Positions 1 to 6,915 of a stretch of DNA of 30,245 bases are shown in pieces. This DNA is from an uncultured bacterium (GTDB taxonomy: Bacteria; Patescibacteriota; Dojkabacteria; B142; OLB20), in contig CALARN010000020.1 of the NCBI GenBank assembly GCA_937889205.1, positions 1 to 30,245 of the forward strand. Direction: 5' to 3'. The notes under the pieces were generated by a model. The model made no database searches and was not told the DNA's origin. It was given only the letters and a program-made list of their open reading frames with translations. How positions within the stretch are numbered: position 1 is the stretch's first letter; each line of letters opens with the position of its first letter. A program made the position numbers and the translations under genes.

Positions 1-426
1 ATAGGAGTCTGCAATGCTTCTACAACAATGTTTAGACTTGCTCTGTTTTCGGCCTTACCAATTACAGACAGATCTCCCCATACATTTTATGTAGAGTCTT
101 ATGATTACCCTAAATACCCAATAAACAATGTTGAAGCGACTTTTTTTGGTGGCCCCATAGTTGACTTAAAGTTTGTCAACGACTTAAATGCACCCATCTT
201 ATTAATTACAACAATTGATAGATCTGCCAATGATGGTTTTCAGTATCATACTGTGACAGCATATAGCTCACCTGACACCCCAGATCGCATTGTAAAACTA
301 GTTGATTTTAAGAAATGGGACGAAATTAGCAATTATAAATTTAAATCATCTTTTACTAGACAAATTTTAGATGAATCTGGCCACATAATTAAAGAAGATG
401 TGTTCTCTGCTAATTATTACGATTAA
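1..426 (+). CDS. VanW family protein, C-terminal part (5' end outside window)
   Basis: The reading frame is open from base 1, so this is the tail of a longer gene; the ATG at 28 is internal. The visible 141 residues fit the C-terminal half of the VanW domain: a GVCNASTTMFRLAL segment (family pattern G-x-C-Q-x-S-T-T-L-F), then LPITDRSPH, then a DLKFVNDLNAPILL strand near the end. VanW domains occur in cell-wall-associated proteins, often after peptidoglycan-binding domains and behind an N-terminal membrane anchor. Their biochemical role is not established. The stop is TAA. The next gene is convergent (minus strand), 274 bases away. Confidence 0.8.
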   Translation: MGVCNASTTMFRLALFSALPITDRSPHTFYVESYDYPKYPINNVEATFFGGPIVDLKFVNDLNAPILLITTIDRSANDGFQYHTVTAYSSPDTPDRIVKLVDFKKWDEISNYKFKSSFTRQILDESGHIIKEDVFSANYYD

Positions 427-700
427 ATTTATTGAACAGTTATTTGTCCCCTAGCACACCTACTTAGCCACTATCCATAAACATAACCAACTATTGTCTG
501 TTACGATTCACATTTTTATGGATATGGTTCAAATTGTCGTCTATAAGCATGTTAAAGCGGGTGGGTTTACTAACTTACATGATTATCTTTGTTTTGTATT
601 ATCTTACGAATGAATGTTTCTAAATTATTACTAATGATTTATTGAAATAGTACTTGATAGTTAATTTAGATTTTTTTACTTCTACAAACTGGCGTGTAAT
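427..700. other. Convergent intergenic spacer with one inverted repeat
   Basis: This spacer lies between two convergent genes and has no credible ORF. It contains a perfect 10-bp inverted repeat, TATCCATAAA at 472-481 and TTTATGGATA at 515-524, with a 33-nt loop and no T-run. It could be a weak shared transcription end or chance in AT-rich DNA. I see nothing else in it. Confidence 0.4.
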
Positions 701-1822
701 TTATTTACACATCTTTTTTTTCACGCTTTTATCAATTATTTTTACTAAATCAGCAGTAACCTTCTCTCTAGAAAAACCACTTCTCACCTTGCGCTGCTCA
801 TTACTAATAGCTTTATAAAGCTGCGAGTTTTGAGCGAGCTTTTTCGTCTTACTAGCAAACTCTGCAGGTGTTACCGGCTCATTTACATGAATGGCAGTTT
901 TTTTATGTTCTGTTACCCCTAAAGTGTTTTCATTATTAATTCTGATAATCGGGATACCACTTGCAATTGCTTCTAGTAAAACAACACTTTGTGCTTCCAT
1001 TAATGAAGAATCTACAAAAATATGTGCCATATCATAGATTTTGGATATATTATTATGGTTAACTTTCCCATAATAAATAATATTATTGGCTGTTTTAAGA
1101 TAGCTATCTAACACTTCTTTAAACTTATAATAATAGGCAAACTCCTCTTTATTACCGACCAAATGCAAAATGTAATTCTTAGGCAAAAATCGCATCATCT
1201 CAATTAGAAAAATTTGGTTTTTTCTTTTCTCAATATTCGCAACATATAACAAATTAATATATCCATCAATTTGCGGCCTCCTTTCTTTAAATGGAAACTG
1301 CTCTAAATTAATTCCATTTCCAACAACCTTTAGTTTCTCTGCAGGAAAATGTTGTTTCAAATAGTCTTGCATTTCTGGGCTTAAAGCGATAACAATGTCT
1401 GCCGACTGAAATTGCCCTAATAATGCACTTGCTAAAGAATTAATAAACTTTTTGGGCCAATACTTTCCCCACGGAAGATATCTCTGCTCAATTATCTTTT
1501 CGTATCTGGAATGTACAAAACTAATTGCAAATTTCTTATTACTAGTAGCATATTCCAACGCCATAATATCTACAATTGAATTACCATTAGTGATTATTAC
1601 ATCAGGAGCATAACCCTTAACCTTTTTGTTATCAATAAAGTTTTGCGGCTTTACTTCAAAAAACTCTAAGGGAAGCTCACCCTGAAAAAATGTTTTTGGC
1701 TTATGCAAACAAAGGAATCGTACTTGATGCTTTTTAGCTTTTAAGCCTAAGGCTACTTGGCGAGGCGCAAGTGTATAGCCATTTACCGAACGAAAATCGT
1801 GAACAGTGATGAGAAATTTCAT
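701..1822 (-). CDS. GT4-like glycosyltransferase (GT-B fold)
   Basis: A 373-residue soluble glycosyltransferase of the GT-B, family-4 type, which transfers sugar from a nucleotide-activated donor to a cell-envelope acceptor that cannot be read from sequence. The N-terminal Rossmann half begins MKFLITVHDF. The C-terminal donor-binding half starts near the interdomain segment GNGINLEQFP (about residues 167-176) and contains LLYVANIEKRKN. The E-x7-E motif lies in SLMEAQSVVLLEAIASGIP (about residues 274-292) and marks retaining GT4 enzymes. The length is normal for the family. It is the last gene of the minus-strand run and starts 6 nt after the upstream gene stops. No Shine-Dalgarno sequence precedes the ATG. 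Confidence 0.85.
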   Translation of the reverse strand: MKFLITVHDFRSVNGYTLAPRQVALGLKAKKHQVRFLCLHKPKTFFQGELPLEFFEVKPQNFIDNKKVKGYAPDVIITNGNSIVDIMALEYATSNKKFAISFVHSRYEKIIEQRYLPWGKYWPKKFINSLASALLGQFQSADIVIALSPEMQDYLKQHFPAEKLKVVGNGINLEQFPFKERRPQIDGYINLLYVANIEKRKNQIFLIEMMRFLPKNYILHLVGNKEEFAYYYKFKEVLDSYLKTANNIIYYGKVNHNNISKIYDMAHIFVDSSLMEAQSVVLLEAIASGIPIIRINNENTLGVTEHKKTAIHVNEPVTPAEFASKTKKLAQNSQLYKAISNEQRKVRSGFSREKVTADLVKIIDKSVKKKMCK

Positions 1823-1828
1823 AGACTA

Positions 1829-2377
1829 CTATAAAACTTTGATAGTACACCTGCTGTTACCTTTGGCGCTTGAACTAATCAAATTCCATTCTGCAGGTTG
1901 ATCGAATTTGTAATAAAATTTATCACCTGCTCGTAATAAATTGGTGCCAAATTGCTCATTAATTTGCCCGAAACCATCTTCTAGCGATAGCACCTGCGGG
2001 AACACCCCTTCATTTACCCAGTGAATAGTAGTCCCTTGTTCAATTACCATCCCCTCTGCTACTTGTAAGTCTTCGCTTATCGCAATTTGCACCACGGGCT
2101 CATCTGCTTCTATATCAGCAAAAGAAGCCTCTAAAGCTTCTTTTTTTATGTCAATCTGATTATATCTTGCAAGTGTTTCTAATTGTTTTTTAGCTAGTAC
2201 AGATTTATGTAGTTCAAGTTGCTGATTATTCACATTGTCAATATTTTCAGATATAGCAATAGTACTAACATGAAAGGTCAGTACCGCTAAAAACAGAATA
2301 AATGTGATAACTATTATGTTTGCTTTCATAAGCAATATATTTTGTAGCTTACTGAAACGAAGCAATCTTACTTTCAT
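1829..2377 (-). CDS. Membrane-anchored cupredoxin-like protein lacking copper ligands
   Basis: A 182-residue protein with one N-terminal membrane segment or signal (about residues 20-40) and an extracytoplasmic domain. The last 90 residues have the layout of a plastocyanin-like cupredoxin: IEQGTTIHWVNEG, then FPQVLSLEDG, then LLRAGDKFYYKFDQPAEW, then a final beta strand. The usual ligand positions are changed. The His of the 'APHTV' region is Gln, and the C-x4-H-x4-M loop near the end is replaced by a Ser-rich loop, so copper binding is unlikely. A second Met at residue 17, directly before the hydrophobic segment, is an equally plausible start (2329). The fold assignment is inference from pattern and the function is unknown. 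Confidence 0.6.
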   Translation of the reverse strand: MKVRLLRFSKLQNILLMKANIIVITFILFLAVLTFHVSTIAISENIDNVNNQQLELHKSVLAKKQLETLARYNQIDIKKEALEASFADIEADEPVVQIAISEDLQVAEGMVIEQGTTIHWVNEGVFPQVLSLEDGFGQINEQFGTNLLRAGDKFYYKFDQPAEWNLISSSAKGNSRCTIKVL

Positions 2378-2394
2378 TACGGCGAAAATTTTTG

Positions 2395-3030
2395 TTAATG
2401 CTTACGATAATTTTTAATTTGAGTGAGTAAGCCTGTGCTAATTAGAAAGACAAAGGCAATTAAATATGTGGTATTTGTCATTACTAGCCCTACGGCTCTT
2501 CCGGTAATGTAATTTAATCTTGATAAGCTTGTTGGTAATAGATCACCTGTTAAAGATATTTGCAATAAGCCCCCTTCGATTAATCCGGATACTCCGGCAA
2601 GTACATAGTAAGCGCCTAATAGTGTCGTTATAAAAATAATTGCGTATTTATCTACTCTAACTAATAACATAAACATAGCAATAAAGAAGCCAATCGCTGC
2701 TCCTAATATTGTCAACCATAATGGGTTGTCTATTTGAACATAATTACTTAACAACCACGATCCAAAACTGGCGCCAAAAGACGCAAAAGCAATAAAAACG
2801 GCAAGCTTATAAAAGGCAAAACTTAGAGTAGAAAAGACCAAGCCAACTAAACAAGCTAAGATTATTGAGATTATGCTAGTAGCTTCAAATAATCCTTGCG
2901 TAAAGACAAATCCAAAGATAAAGGCAACTATTGATAAATATACTTTGAAGAATTTATACCCTGAATACACACCTAAAAGACCAATGGCTATAAGAAGCAA
3001 AGCAAGGACAGTAGTTAACGCAGTTTCCAT
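2395..3030 (-). CDS. Polytopic membrane protein, DUF4203/TM198-like
   Basis: A 211-residue, very hydrophobic protein with about seven predicted membrane segments (roughly residues 5-22, 28-45, 52-70, 72-93, 100-124, 130-150 and 188-206). Glycine-rich helices such as GLLGVYSGYKFFK and FASFGASFGSWLL resemble the DUF4203 (TM7SF3/TMEM198-like) domain seen in bacterial and eukaryotic membrane proteins. No enzymatic motif is visible. It precedes the cupredoxin-like gene by 17 nt and is probably co-transcribed with it. The family label is moderate confidence and the role is unknown. Confidence 0.6.
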   Translation of the reverse strand: METALTTVLALLLIAIGLLGVYSGYKFFKVYLSIVAFIFGFVFTQGLFEATSIISIILACLVGLVFSTLSFAFYKLAVFIAFASFGASFGSWLLSNYVQIDNPLWLTILGAAIGFFIAMFMLLVRVDKYAIIFITTLLGAYYVLAGVSGLIEGGLLQISLTGDLLPTSLSRLNYITGRAVGLVMTNTTYLIAFVFLISTGLLTQIKNYRKH

Positions 3031-3082
3031 AATTAGTAAAATAATTACTAAATATTAGCATACTTGTTTTACTACTTACATT

Positions 3083-3613
3083 CTAACAATAAAGAGTCTC
3101 GTTAATAAACGGAATCAATGCCATCACCACAGCTGGCACATAAAGGGATTCTCGAGTTATATTGTCTTTAGTTAACAACCCTACCGCACCATTCTGCTGC
3201 TTAGAATTGCTTTTACCAAAAACAATATCATCTGCATCTCCTAGCTCTTTACCTTGCTTAATTAAAGAGACCACTTTTTGCGGTAAAAAGAAGGAAGCTG
3301 AGCGGCCTTTTCCTAACATCCCTTTTGCATTAAGAATATAAACCCAAGCAAAAGTAATCATCTCATTATTAAGATTCGCCACACCACCCTCAATGCCGAC
3401 CCAATAATCGGCTACAGGTGTTGCCAATTTTGCATTGTTTACTCTATTTAATGCGCCAGTCATGGTCTCAGCTTCACTCATCGGTTGATCAGCTACATCA
3501 GACGAAACACTCACGCCTTCAATTTCATACTCCTCATCATTGAATACAGATTTAAAACCTTGCAAAGCTGCATTAATCTTAACTGGATTTTTCGAAGCAA
3601 TAACTATCTTCAT
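3083..3613 (-). CDS. yjjX: Inosine/xanthosine triphosphatase, YjjX (NTPase/DUF84) family
   Basis: A 176-residue cytosolic house-cleaning nucleotidase that hydrolyses deaminated purine nucleoside triphosphates (ITP, XTP) and keeps them out of nucleic acids. Family hallmarks appear in order: MKIVIASKNPVKINA at the N terminus (nucleotide-binding start), VADQPMSEAETMTGALNRVNNAK, DYWVGIEGGV, FAWVYI, NGAVGLLTKDNITRESLY and AVVMALIPFIN at the C terminus. These align along the whole length with E. coli YjjX, and the length is typical. It starts one base after the upstream gene's stop, so the two are tightly coupled. Stop codon TAG. No Shine-Dalgarno sequence is visible. Confidence 0.88.
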   Translation of the reverse strand: MKIVIASKNPVKINAALQGFKSVFNDEEYEIEGVSVSSDVADQPMSEAETMTGALNRVNNAKLATPVADYWVGIEGGVANLNNEMITFAWVYILNAKGMLGKGRSASFFLPQKVVSLIKQGKELGDADDIVFGKSNSKQQNGAVGLLTKDNITRESLYVPAVVMALIPFINETLYC

Positions 3614-3614
3614 A

Positions 3615-4073
3615 TTATTTTACGCTAATAGTAACTGCATCTTGAACCATTTTACTTGTAGGCTCCCACGAACGATAAATACCCGCTTCAATTTTGGTTG
3701 AGTTTACTTCTTTCAAGGCTTTAAAAAAATATGTTCTGGTTGAGTTATCTCCACCCAGCCCATACCCTGCTTCGTATGTCTCTTCTGTATCAACTAGCTC
3801 AAACACACTGGTATCGTAAACTGGATCAAATGGCTCATACCCTGTTGACTTCTTGTATTCAACTGTAAGCGAAAGAATAGTACCCTTTTCTACTGTTACT
3901 TGACTAATATTATCTACGGCCAAAAGACCAGATTTAATATCGTCTCTACTAATCATTAAATTGCTTATTAACAAAAAGGCACCAACAAGAAAAGTTATTA
4001 GTAGAAGTAACGCAGCCCCAATAATAAAAATTAATGTTGTTTTATTAGAAGACTTCTGGACTTGTTTTGTCAT
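3615..4073 (-). CDS. Membrane-anchored chagasin-like (I42) protease inhibitor
   Basis: A 152-residue protein with a cytoplasmic Lys-rich start, one membrane segment (about residues 14-38) and an exported domain. The domain shows the three inhibitory loops of the chagasin/I42 family: KKSTGY (family NPTTGY), YGLGGDNSTRTYFFKAL (family GxGGxxxxxFxA) and YRSWEP (family RPW). In I42 proteins these loops plug the active site of papain-like cysteine proteases. Here the target would be an external protease or one of the cell's own envelope. The loop motifs are seen directly; inhibition is inferred. It ends one base before the yjjX start. Confidence 0.72.
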   Translation of the reverse strand: MTKQVQKSSNKTTLIFIIGAALLLLITFLVGAFLLISNLMISRDDIKSGLLAVDNISQVTVEKGTILSLTVEYKKSTGYEPFDPVYDTSVFELVDTEETYEAGYGLGGDNSTRTYFFKALKEVNSTKIEAGIYRSWEPTSKMVQDAVTISVK

Positions 4074-4095
4074 TGAAATTTTATAAAAGATAGTT

Positions 4096-4197
4096 TTAAT
4101 CTAATTGCTTAATAATGACTTCATCTTCTCTTAAATCTACAAATTTAATACCGTCTTGCTCTCCACCAAATTTGTACGAAGATAAATAGAATATCAT
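4096..4197 (-). CDS. Small 33-codon ORF between msrB and the chagasin-like gene
   Basis: An ATG-TAA ORF encoding MIFYLSSYKFGGEQDGIKFV followed by a charged tail ending KQLD. It fills most of the gap between msrB (which stops 19 nt upstream) and the inhibitor gene. The residue mix (Gly, Glu, Asp, Lys) looks protein-like rather than like translated AT-rich spacer. The FYLSSYKFGG start faintly resembles the N terminus of S51 (peptidase E-like) proteins, so it could be the stub of a truncated gene. It could equally be a genuine small protein. I do not assign a function. Confidence 0.4.
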   Translation of the reverse strand: MIFYLSSYKFGGEQDGIKFVDLREDEVIIKQLD

Positions 4198-4216
4198 AGG
4201 TTTGTTCAATTTATTA

Positions 4217-4582
4217 TTAATAATTGGAACCTTCTTCAAATACAAGCGAAATTGAGTTTACACAATACCTTGTATTCTTGTCTGTGAGTTGTTCCCCAAC
4301 AAAAATATGCCCCAAATGAGCTTGACAATTCTTGCAAATAATTTCAGTTCTTTTACCATCTTCATCTGGTATTTGTTTTACTGCATTAGGGATTTCAGCA
4401 TCAAAGCTAGGCCAACCACAACGCGCATCGAATTTATCATCAGATTTAAATAAGGGTTGATTGCAGCGTTTACAGCGATAAATACCATTCTTCGAAAAAT
4501 CATTATACTTTCCACTAAAAGGTCGCTCTGTTTGCTTATAAACAATGACGGCCACCTCTTCATCTGTTAGCTGTTTATCCAT
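4217..4582 (-). CDS. msrB: Peptide methionine-R-sulfoxide reductase MsrB
   Basis: A 121-residue enzyme reducing methionine-R-sulfoxide in oxidised proteins, using thioredoxin-type reductants. The structural zinc ligands are C37/C40 (CKRC) and C83/C86 (CKNC). FDARCGWPSF (residues 51-60) carries a candidate resolving Cys55. AHLGHIF and RYCVNSISL follow, with catalytic Cys107; the usual sequence there is RYCINSASL. There is no signal peptide, so it is cytosolic. The start overlaps the end of the upstream small CxxC gene by 8 nt, showing translational coupling. All catalytic and zinc residues are present. Confidence 0.95.
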   Translation of the reverse strand: MDKQLTDEEVAVIVYKQTERPFSGKYNDFSKNGIYRCKRCNQPLFKSDDKFDARCGWPSFDAEIPNAVKQIPDEDGKRTEIICKNCQAHLGHIFVGEQLTDKNTRYCVNSISLVFEEGSNY

Positions 4583-4862
4583 TTTTTAGTATAATCATTA
4601 GCTTATTTTTTTTGACCTGCTCAAGAATATATTTTAACTTAAGATTCTTCTTTATGTAATCTTTTTCAACAAAATCTAATCTTCTCTTAATTTCGTCTTC
4701 ATAACTCAATTTTTTTGAGGATTCTTTATAGTTAGTAATATTTTTAGCAATTGTCGCCTCTGTAAAAAGCCCTAGCTTAGATTTGCATGAGTTGCAAATA
4801 ATATATCCAAACATATCTGAGCCGTCTGCTCCACAATTAAAGTATTGGGGGATTTGTTGCAT
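4575..4862 (-). CDS. Small CxxC protein of unknown function
   Basis: A 95-residue protein. The N-terminal third carries cysteines C10, C23 and C26 (ICNSCKSKLGLF), suggesting half of a zinc ribbon or a redox CxxC. The rest is highly charged and helical, Lys/Glu rich from about residue 45. It overlaps msrB by 8 nt and is the first gene of the minus-strand run, facing a divergent gene across a region with two palindromes. I do not recognise the family. Its coupling to msrB would fit a metal-binding or thiol-related role, but that is inference. Confidence 0.65.
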   Translation of the reverse strand: MQQIPQYFNCGADGSDMFGYIICNSCKSKLGLFTEATIAKNITNYKESSKKLSYEDEIKRRLDFVEKDYIKKNLKLKYILEQVKKNKLMIILKNG

Positions 4863-4870
4863 TATGAGTA

Positions 4871-4886
4871 TTATCTTAATAGATAA
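4871..4886. promoter_or_regulatory. Palindrome in divergent intergenic region (site 1)
   Basis: Perfect inverted repeat TTATCT-TAAT-AGATAA, with 6-bp arms, just upstream of the minus-strand start at 4862. On the minus strand it contains a GATAAT -10-like hexamer, so a protein bound here could cover a promoter. It is an operator candidate only. Confidence 0.35.
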
Positions 4887-4920
4887 CTGGCGGGATGCCC
4901 GAGTCTGGAACCGTAGTTAC

Positions 4921-4937
4921 TTCAAATATTATTTGAA
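4921..4937. promoter_or_regulatory. Palindrome in divergent intergenic region (site 2)
   Basis: Perfect inverted repeat TTCAAAT-ATT-ATTTGAA, with 7-bp arms, 43 bp upstream of the plus-strand start at 4980. Together with site 1 it brackets the 117-bp divergent spacer. It could be a repressor site for both directions. No regulator gene is adjacent. Confidence 0.35.
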
Positions 4938-4979
4938 ATGGGTTATCTTTATTATATCTATCTATTATACCTTTTTAAA

Positions 4980-6533
4980 ATGGATGTTCATAATTTTATA
5001 AAAAATCCTCTAAACAGGAAGTGGCTTATTGCAGGAGGGGTCCTCGTGGGATTAATTATAATATTAGTTATAGTAGTTATTACTCTGAACATAGTAAATA
5101 GAAATAGTAGTAATAGTAATACTAGCGGGTCATTACCCCTTGAAGGATTAGGGGATGATTCTGATTCAGCCTTAACAAGGCTAACTCAAAAATATGACCT
5201 TTTGGAAAATGAACCAACTTATGATCTTTACGGGGAAGTTGGTTATCAGGGAACAGATGCTTCTTATGCTGCTGTACAAACACAATCAGACTTTAGTCCG
5301 GAATCTGAGGATTGTTATCCCTCACATGTTGCAACCTGCCTCAATTTAGGTAGAGAAAAGACAGTTATGCCAAATCATTCGACAGTAAACATTAACGCTT
5401 CCAGTTATGTAAAAAGTTTTGATGAAAAATCAGGCTTACCTGATGGGCTTCCCATGGAGCTTAATGCTTATGCGCTTCTGCCGGAGGGATCATTGGTTGC
5501 GTTATCAGGCACCAAAGCTCAGTTTAATTTTTATGATAATGAAACAAGGGTAGTACAAATGTCGGGATCGGCATATTATCGTGTAAAACCTCAGGAAAAA
5601 GGAAAGGTGTTTACCATTCAAGCCGGAGACAGGCTGATAGAGGTAGATAATGCGGAAGTGTATATTGAAGTGTCTTATAACAAAGAAGATACTCTTGCCC
5701 AAACCACTATATTTAACAATCAAAAAGTCGGAGTTGATATTAGCAAGGAGGAATATGAACAAAAAGCAGGAGAATCAAGATCCAAAATCTATGATGTGCT
5801 TATTTACGTAACTTCGGGCAGCTCGAAGCTTTATTCAAGGGCGGATAAAAATACTGTTTTAACTGAGCTCACTGAAGGAAACCCCTACTCAATGTTTAAA
5901 TTTAAAGACTATGGTAAAAGAGGTGCGTTTGAGTCTTCACAAGAGGAATCTGACGGATCTAGAAAAGGCCTGGCAAGTAATGACAGTTTCTTGAATCATT
6001 TAAACTTTTCAATGGTAAATTATGGCTTGGGAAACTTTAGTAATGTATCCCAGGAAGACCTGGTCAAAATGCTATTAATTAATTTCGATACTGTTGAACT
6101 GCAAGCGACTAGATATGCTTTATGGTACAGGAAAGATTTGGAGGACTTGTCGCAGCAGTGGAATACTCTGGTCCAAAAGATGAGTTCCTGCAACCCCGGC
6201 TGGTATAAAACTTCCACCGGAGGATGCTGTCCGGATGGATTTGCCAGTGATCCCACAACCAAAACCTGTACTAAAACAACATATTATTATTATTGTGATG
6301 CAGGCTACACCTTAGGCTCTGATAATAAATGTTATTCCCAGGATAAATCAAGGACACAAACCCCAACATATAATCCGGGAACAGGAGCTGGTGGCGGACT
6401 CTGTGTCGATAAGAGTAAACCCGCTTCATTCCAGTTATGCAAAATGGGAACCAGTGTTGGGACAGCAAAGATGAGCGGTTCTAAATGTTGTTTTAATGAG
6501 GTAGCATCGCCTACTTTAGAATCTATTAAGTAG
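4980..6533 (+). CDS. Membrane-anchored FecR-like domain protein with Cys-rich tail
   Basis: I chose the ATG at 4980 (517 residues) over the in-frame ATG at 4938, because it sits just before the membrane anchor (about residues 16-38). After a low-complexity Asn/Ser/Gly linker there is a beta-rich FecR-like region (about 165-250): LLPEGSLVALSGTKAQFNF, VVQMSGSAYYRV, then VFTIQAGDRLIEVDNAEVYI. The C-terminal 100 residues are Cys-rich (CNPGWYK, GGCCPDGF, KTCTK, YYCDAGY, NKCYS, GSKCCFNE), suggesting disulphides outside the cell. No FecI-type sigma factor is adjacent, so classical iron signalling is unlikely and a surface scaffold role is more plausible. Codons look somewhat more GC-rich than in neighbours. 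Stop TAG. Confidence 0.65.
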   Translation: MDVHNFIKNPLNRKWLIAGGVLVGLIIILVIVVITLNIVNRNSSNSNTSGSLPLEGLGDDSDSALTRLTQKYDLLENEPTYDLYGEVGYQGTDASYAAVQTQSDFSPESEDCYPSHVATCLNLGREKTVMPNHSTVNINASSYVKSFDEKSGLPDGLPMELNAYALLPEGSLVALSGTKAQFNFYDNETRVVQMSGSAYYRVKPQEKGKVFTIQAGDRLIEVDNAEVYIEVSYNKEDTLAQTTIFNNQKVGVDISKEEYEQKAGESRSKIYDVLIYVTSGSSKLYSRADKNTVLTELTEGNPYSMFKFKDYGKRGAFESSQEESDGSRKGLASNDSFLNHLNFSMVNYGLGNFSNVSQEDLVKMLLINFDTVELQATRYALWYRKDLEDLSQQWNTLVQKMSSCNPGWYKTSTGGCCPDGFASDPTTKTCTKTTYYYYCDAGYTLGSDNKCYSQDKSRTQTPTYNPGTGAGGGLCVDKSKPASFQLCKMGTSVGTAKMSGSKCCFNEVASPTLESIK

Positions 6534-6584
6534 TTGAGGGAAATAAGAATATCCTTTTATTAAATACAGGATAATGATCCCTTG

Positions 6585-6658
6585 GGTGGATTTTGATGTT
6601 TTTCACCTCTCCAGGCTATAGTTTGAGTTATGGGGTAATTCGAGTCCCCAATCCGCCA
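6585..6658 (+). ncRNA. tRNA-like fold, possibly a degenerate tRNA
   Basis: 74 nt with two tRNA-like arms. An acceptor-like stem pairs GGTGGAT (6585-6591) with ATCCGCC (6651-6657), with one G-U. A T-arm-like stem pairs TGGGG (6631-6635) with CCCCA (6646-6650) around a loop containing TTCGAGT. The 39 nt between the arms is close to normal tRNA size. However, there is no GG-bearing D loop, no good anticodon stem, and the T loop is 10 nt rather than 7. The 3' end reads ...CCGCCA. It may be a dead tRNA, a tRNA-like small RNA or coincidence. It lies 57 nt from the oppositely oriented tRNA-Ser. Confidence 0.3.
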
Positions 6659-6715
6659 GGGACTTAAGCATTCTCACGGAAGGGGGACGGGGGTCTTGCA
6701 GGACTTTCGATCAAA

Positions 6716-6805
6716 TGGCGGAGAGGCCGGGATTCGAACCCGGGATCCCTTTTACGGGATGCCTCGTTAGCAGTGAGGTACTTTCGGCCACTCAGTCACC
6801 TCTCC
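6716..6805 (-). tRNA. tRNA-Ser(GCU)
   Basis: A 90-nt class II tRNA read on the minus strand, with CCA encoded. The acceptor is GGAGAGG/CCTCTCC with discriminator G. The anticodon arm is CCTCA-CTGCTAA-CGAGG, with anticodon GCT reading AGC/AGU serine codons. The long variable arm is ATCCC/GGGAT, the serine hallmark, and the T arm is CCGGG-TTCGAAT-CCCGG. The A-C pair at the foot of the anticodon stem is a minor mismatch. Confidence 0.97.
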
Positions 6806-6816
6806 ACCTGACCCAG

Positions 6817-6845
6817 ATTATAGCAATTTTTAATGATATTTTAAA
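6817..6845 (-). promoter_or_regulatory. Promoter of tRNA-Ser
   Basis: On the minus strand, a -35-like TTTAAA (6845-6840), a 17-bp spacer and a perfect -10 TATAAT (6822-6817). Transcription would begin a few bases before the tRNA 5' end at 6805. Confidence 0.6.
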
Positions 6846-6858
6846 ACCATTTTGATAA

Positions 6859-6887
6859 TTTACACTAACTTTTGCTTGTGTTACGAT
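6859..6887 (+). promoter_or_regulatory. Promoter of the pilN-like operon
   Basis: TTTACA (6859-6864), a 17-bp spacer and TACGAT (6882-6887). The predicted start is near 6894, leaving a leader of about 20 nt with no Shine-Dalgarno sequence before the TTG at 6916. It is divergent from the tRNA-Ser promoter. Confidence 0.5.
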
Positions 6888-6915
6888 GTATTAATTAAAG
6901 TTACTAAGTGCTGAA

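Noticed and set aside
4938..4979. Start of the FecR-like gene at ATG 4938
   Set aside because: The added 14 residues are a second hydrophobic run placed over the probable promoter and palindrome; the ATG at 4980 precedes a normal charged start and membrane anchor.
6614..6620. Amber-suppressor tRNA (anticodon CTA) in the tRNA-like fold
   Set aside because: The flanking bases do not form an anticodon stem and there is no D loop GG; TAG is also used as a normal stop by 8 genes here.
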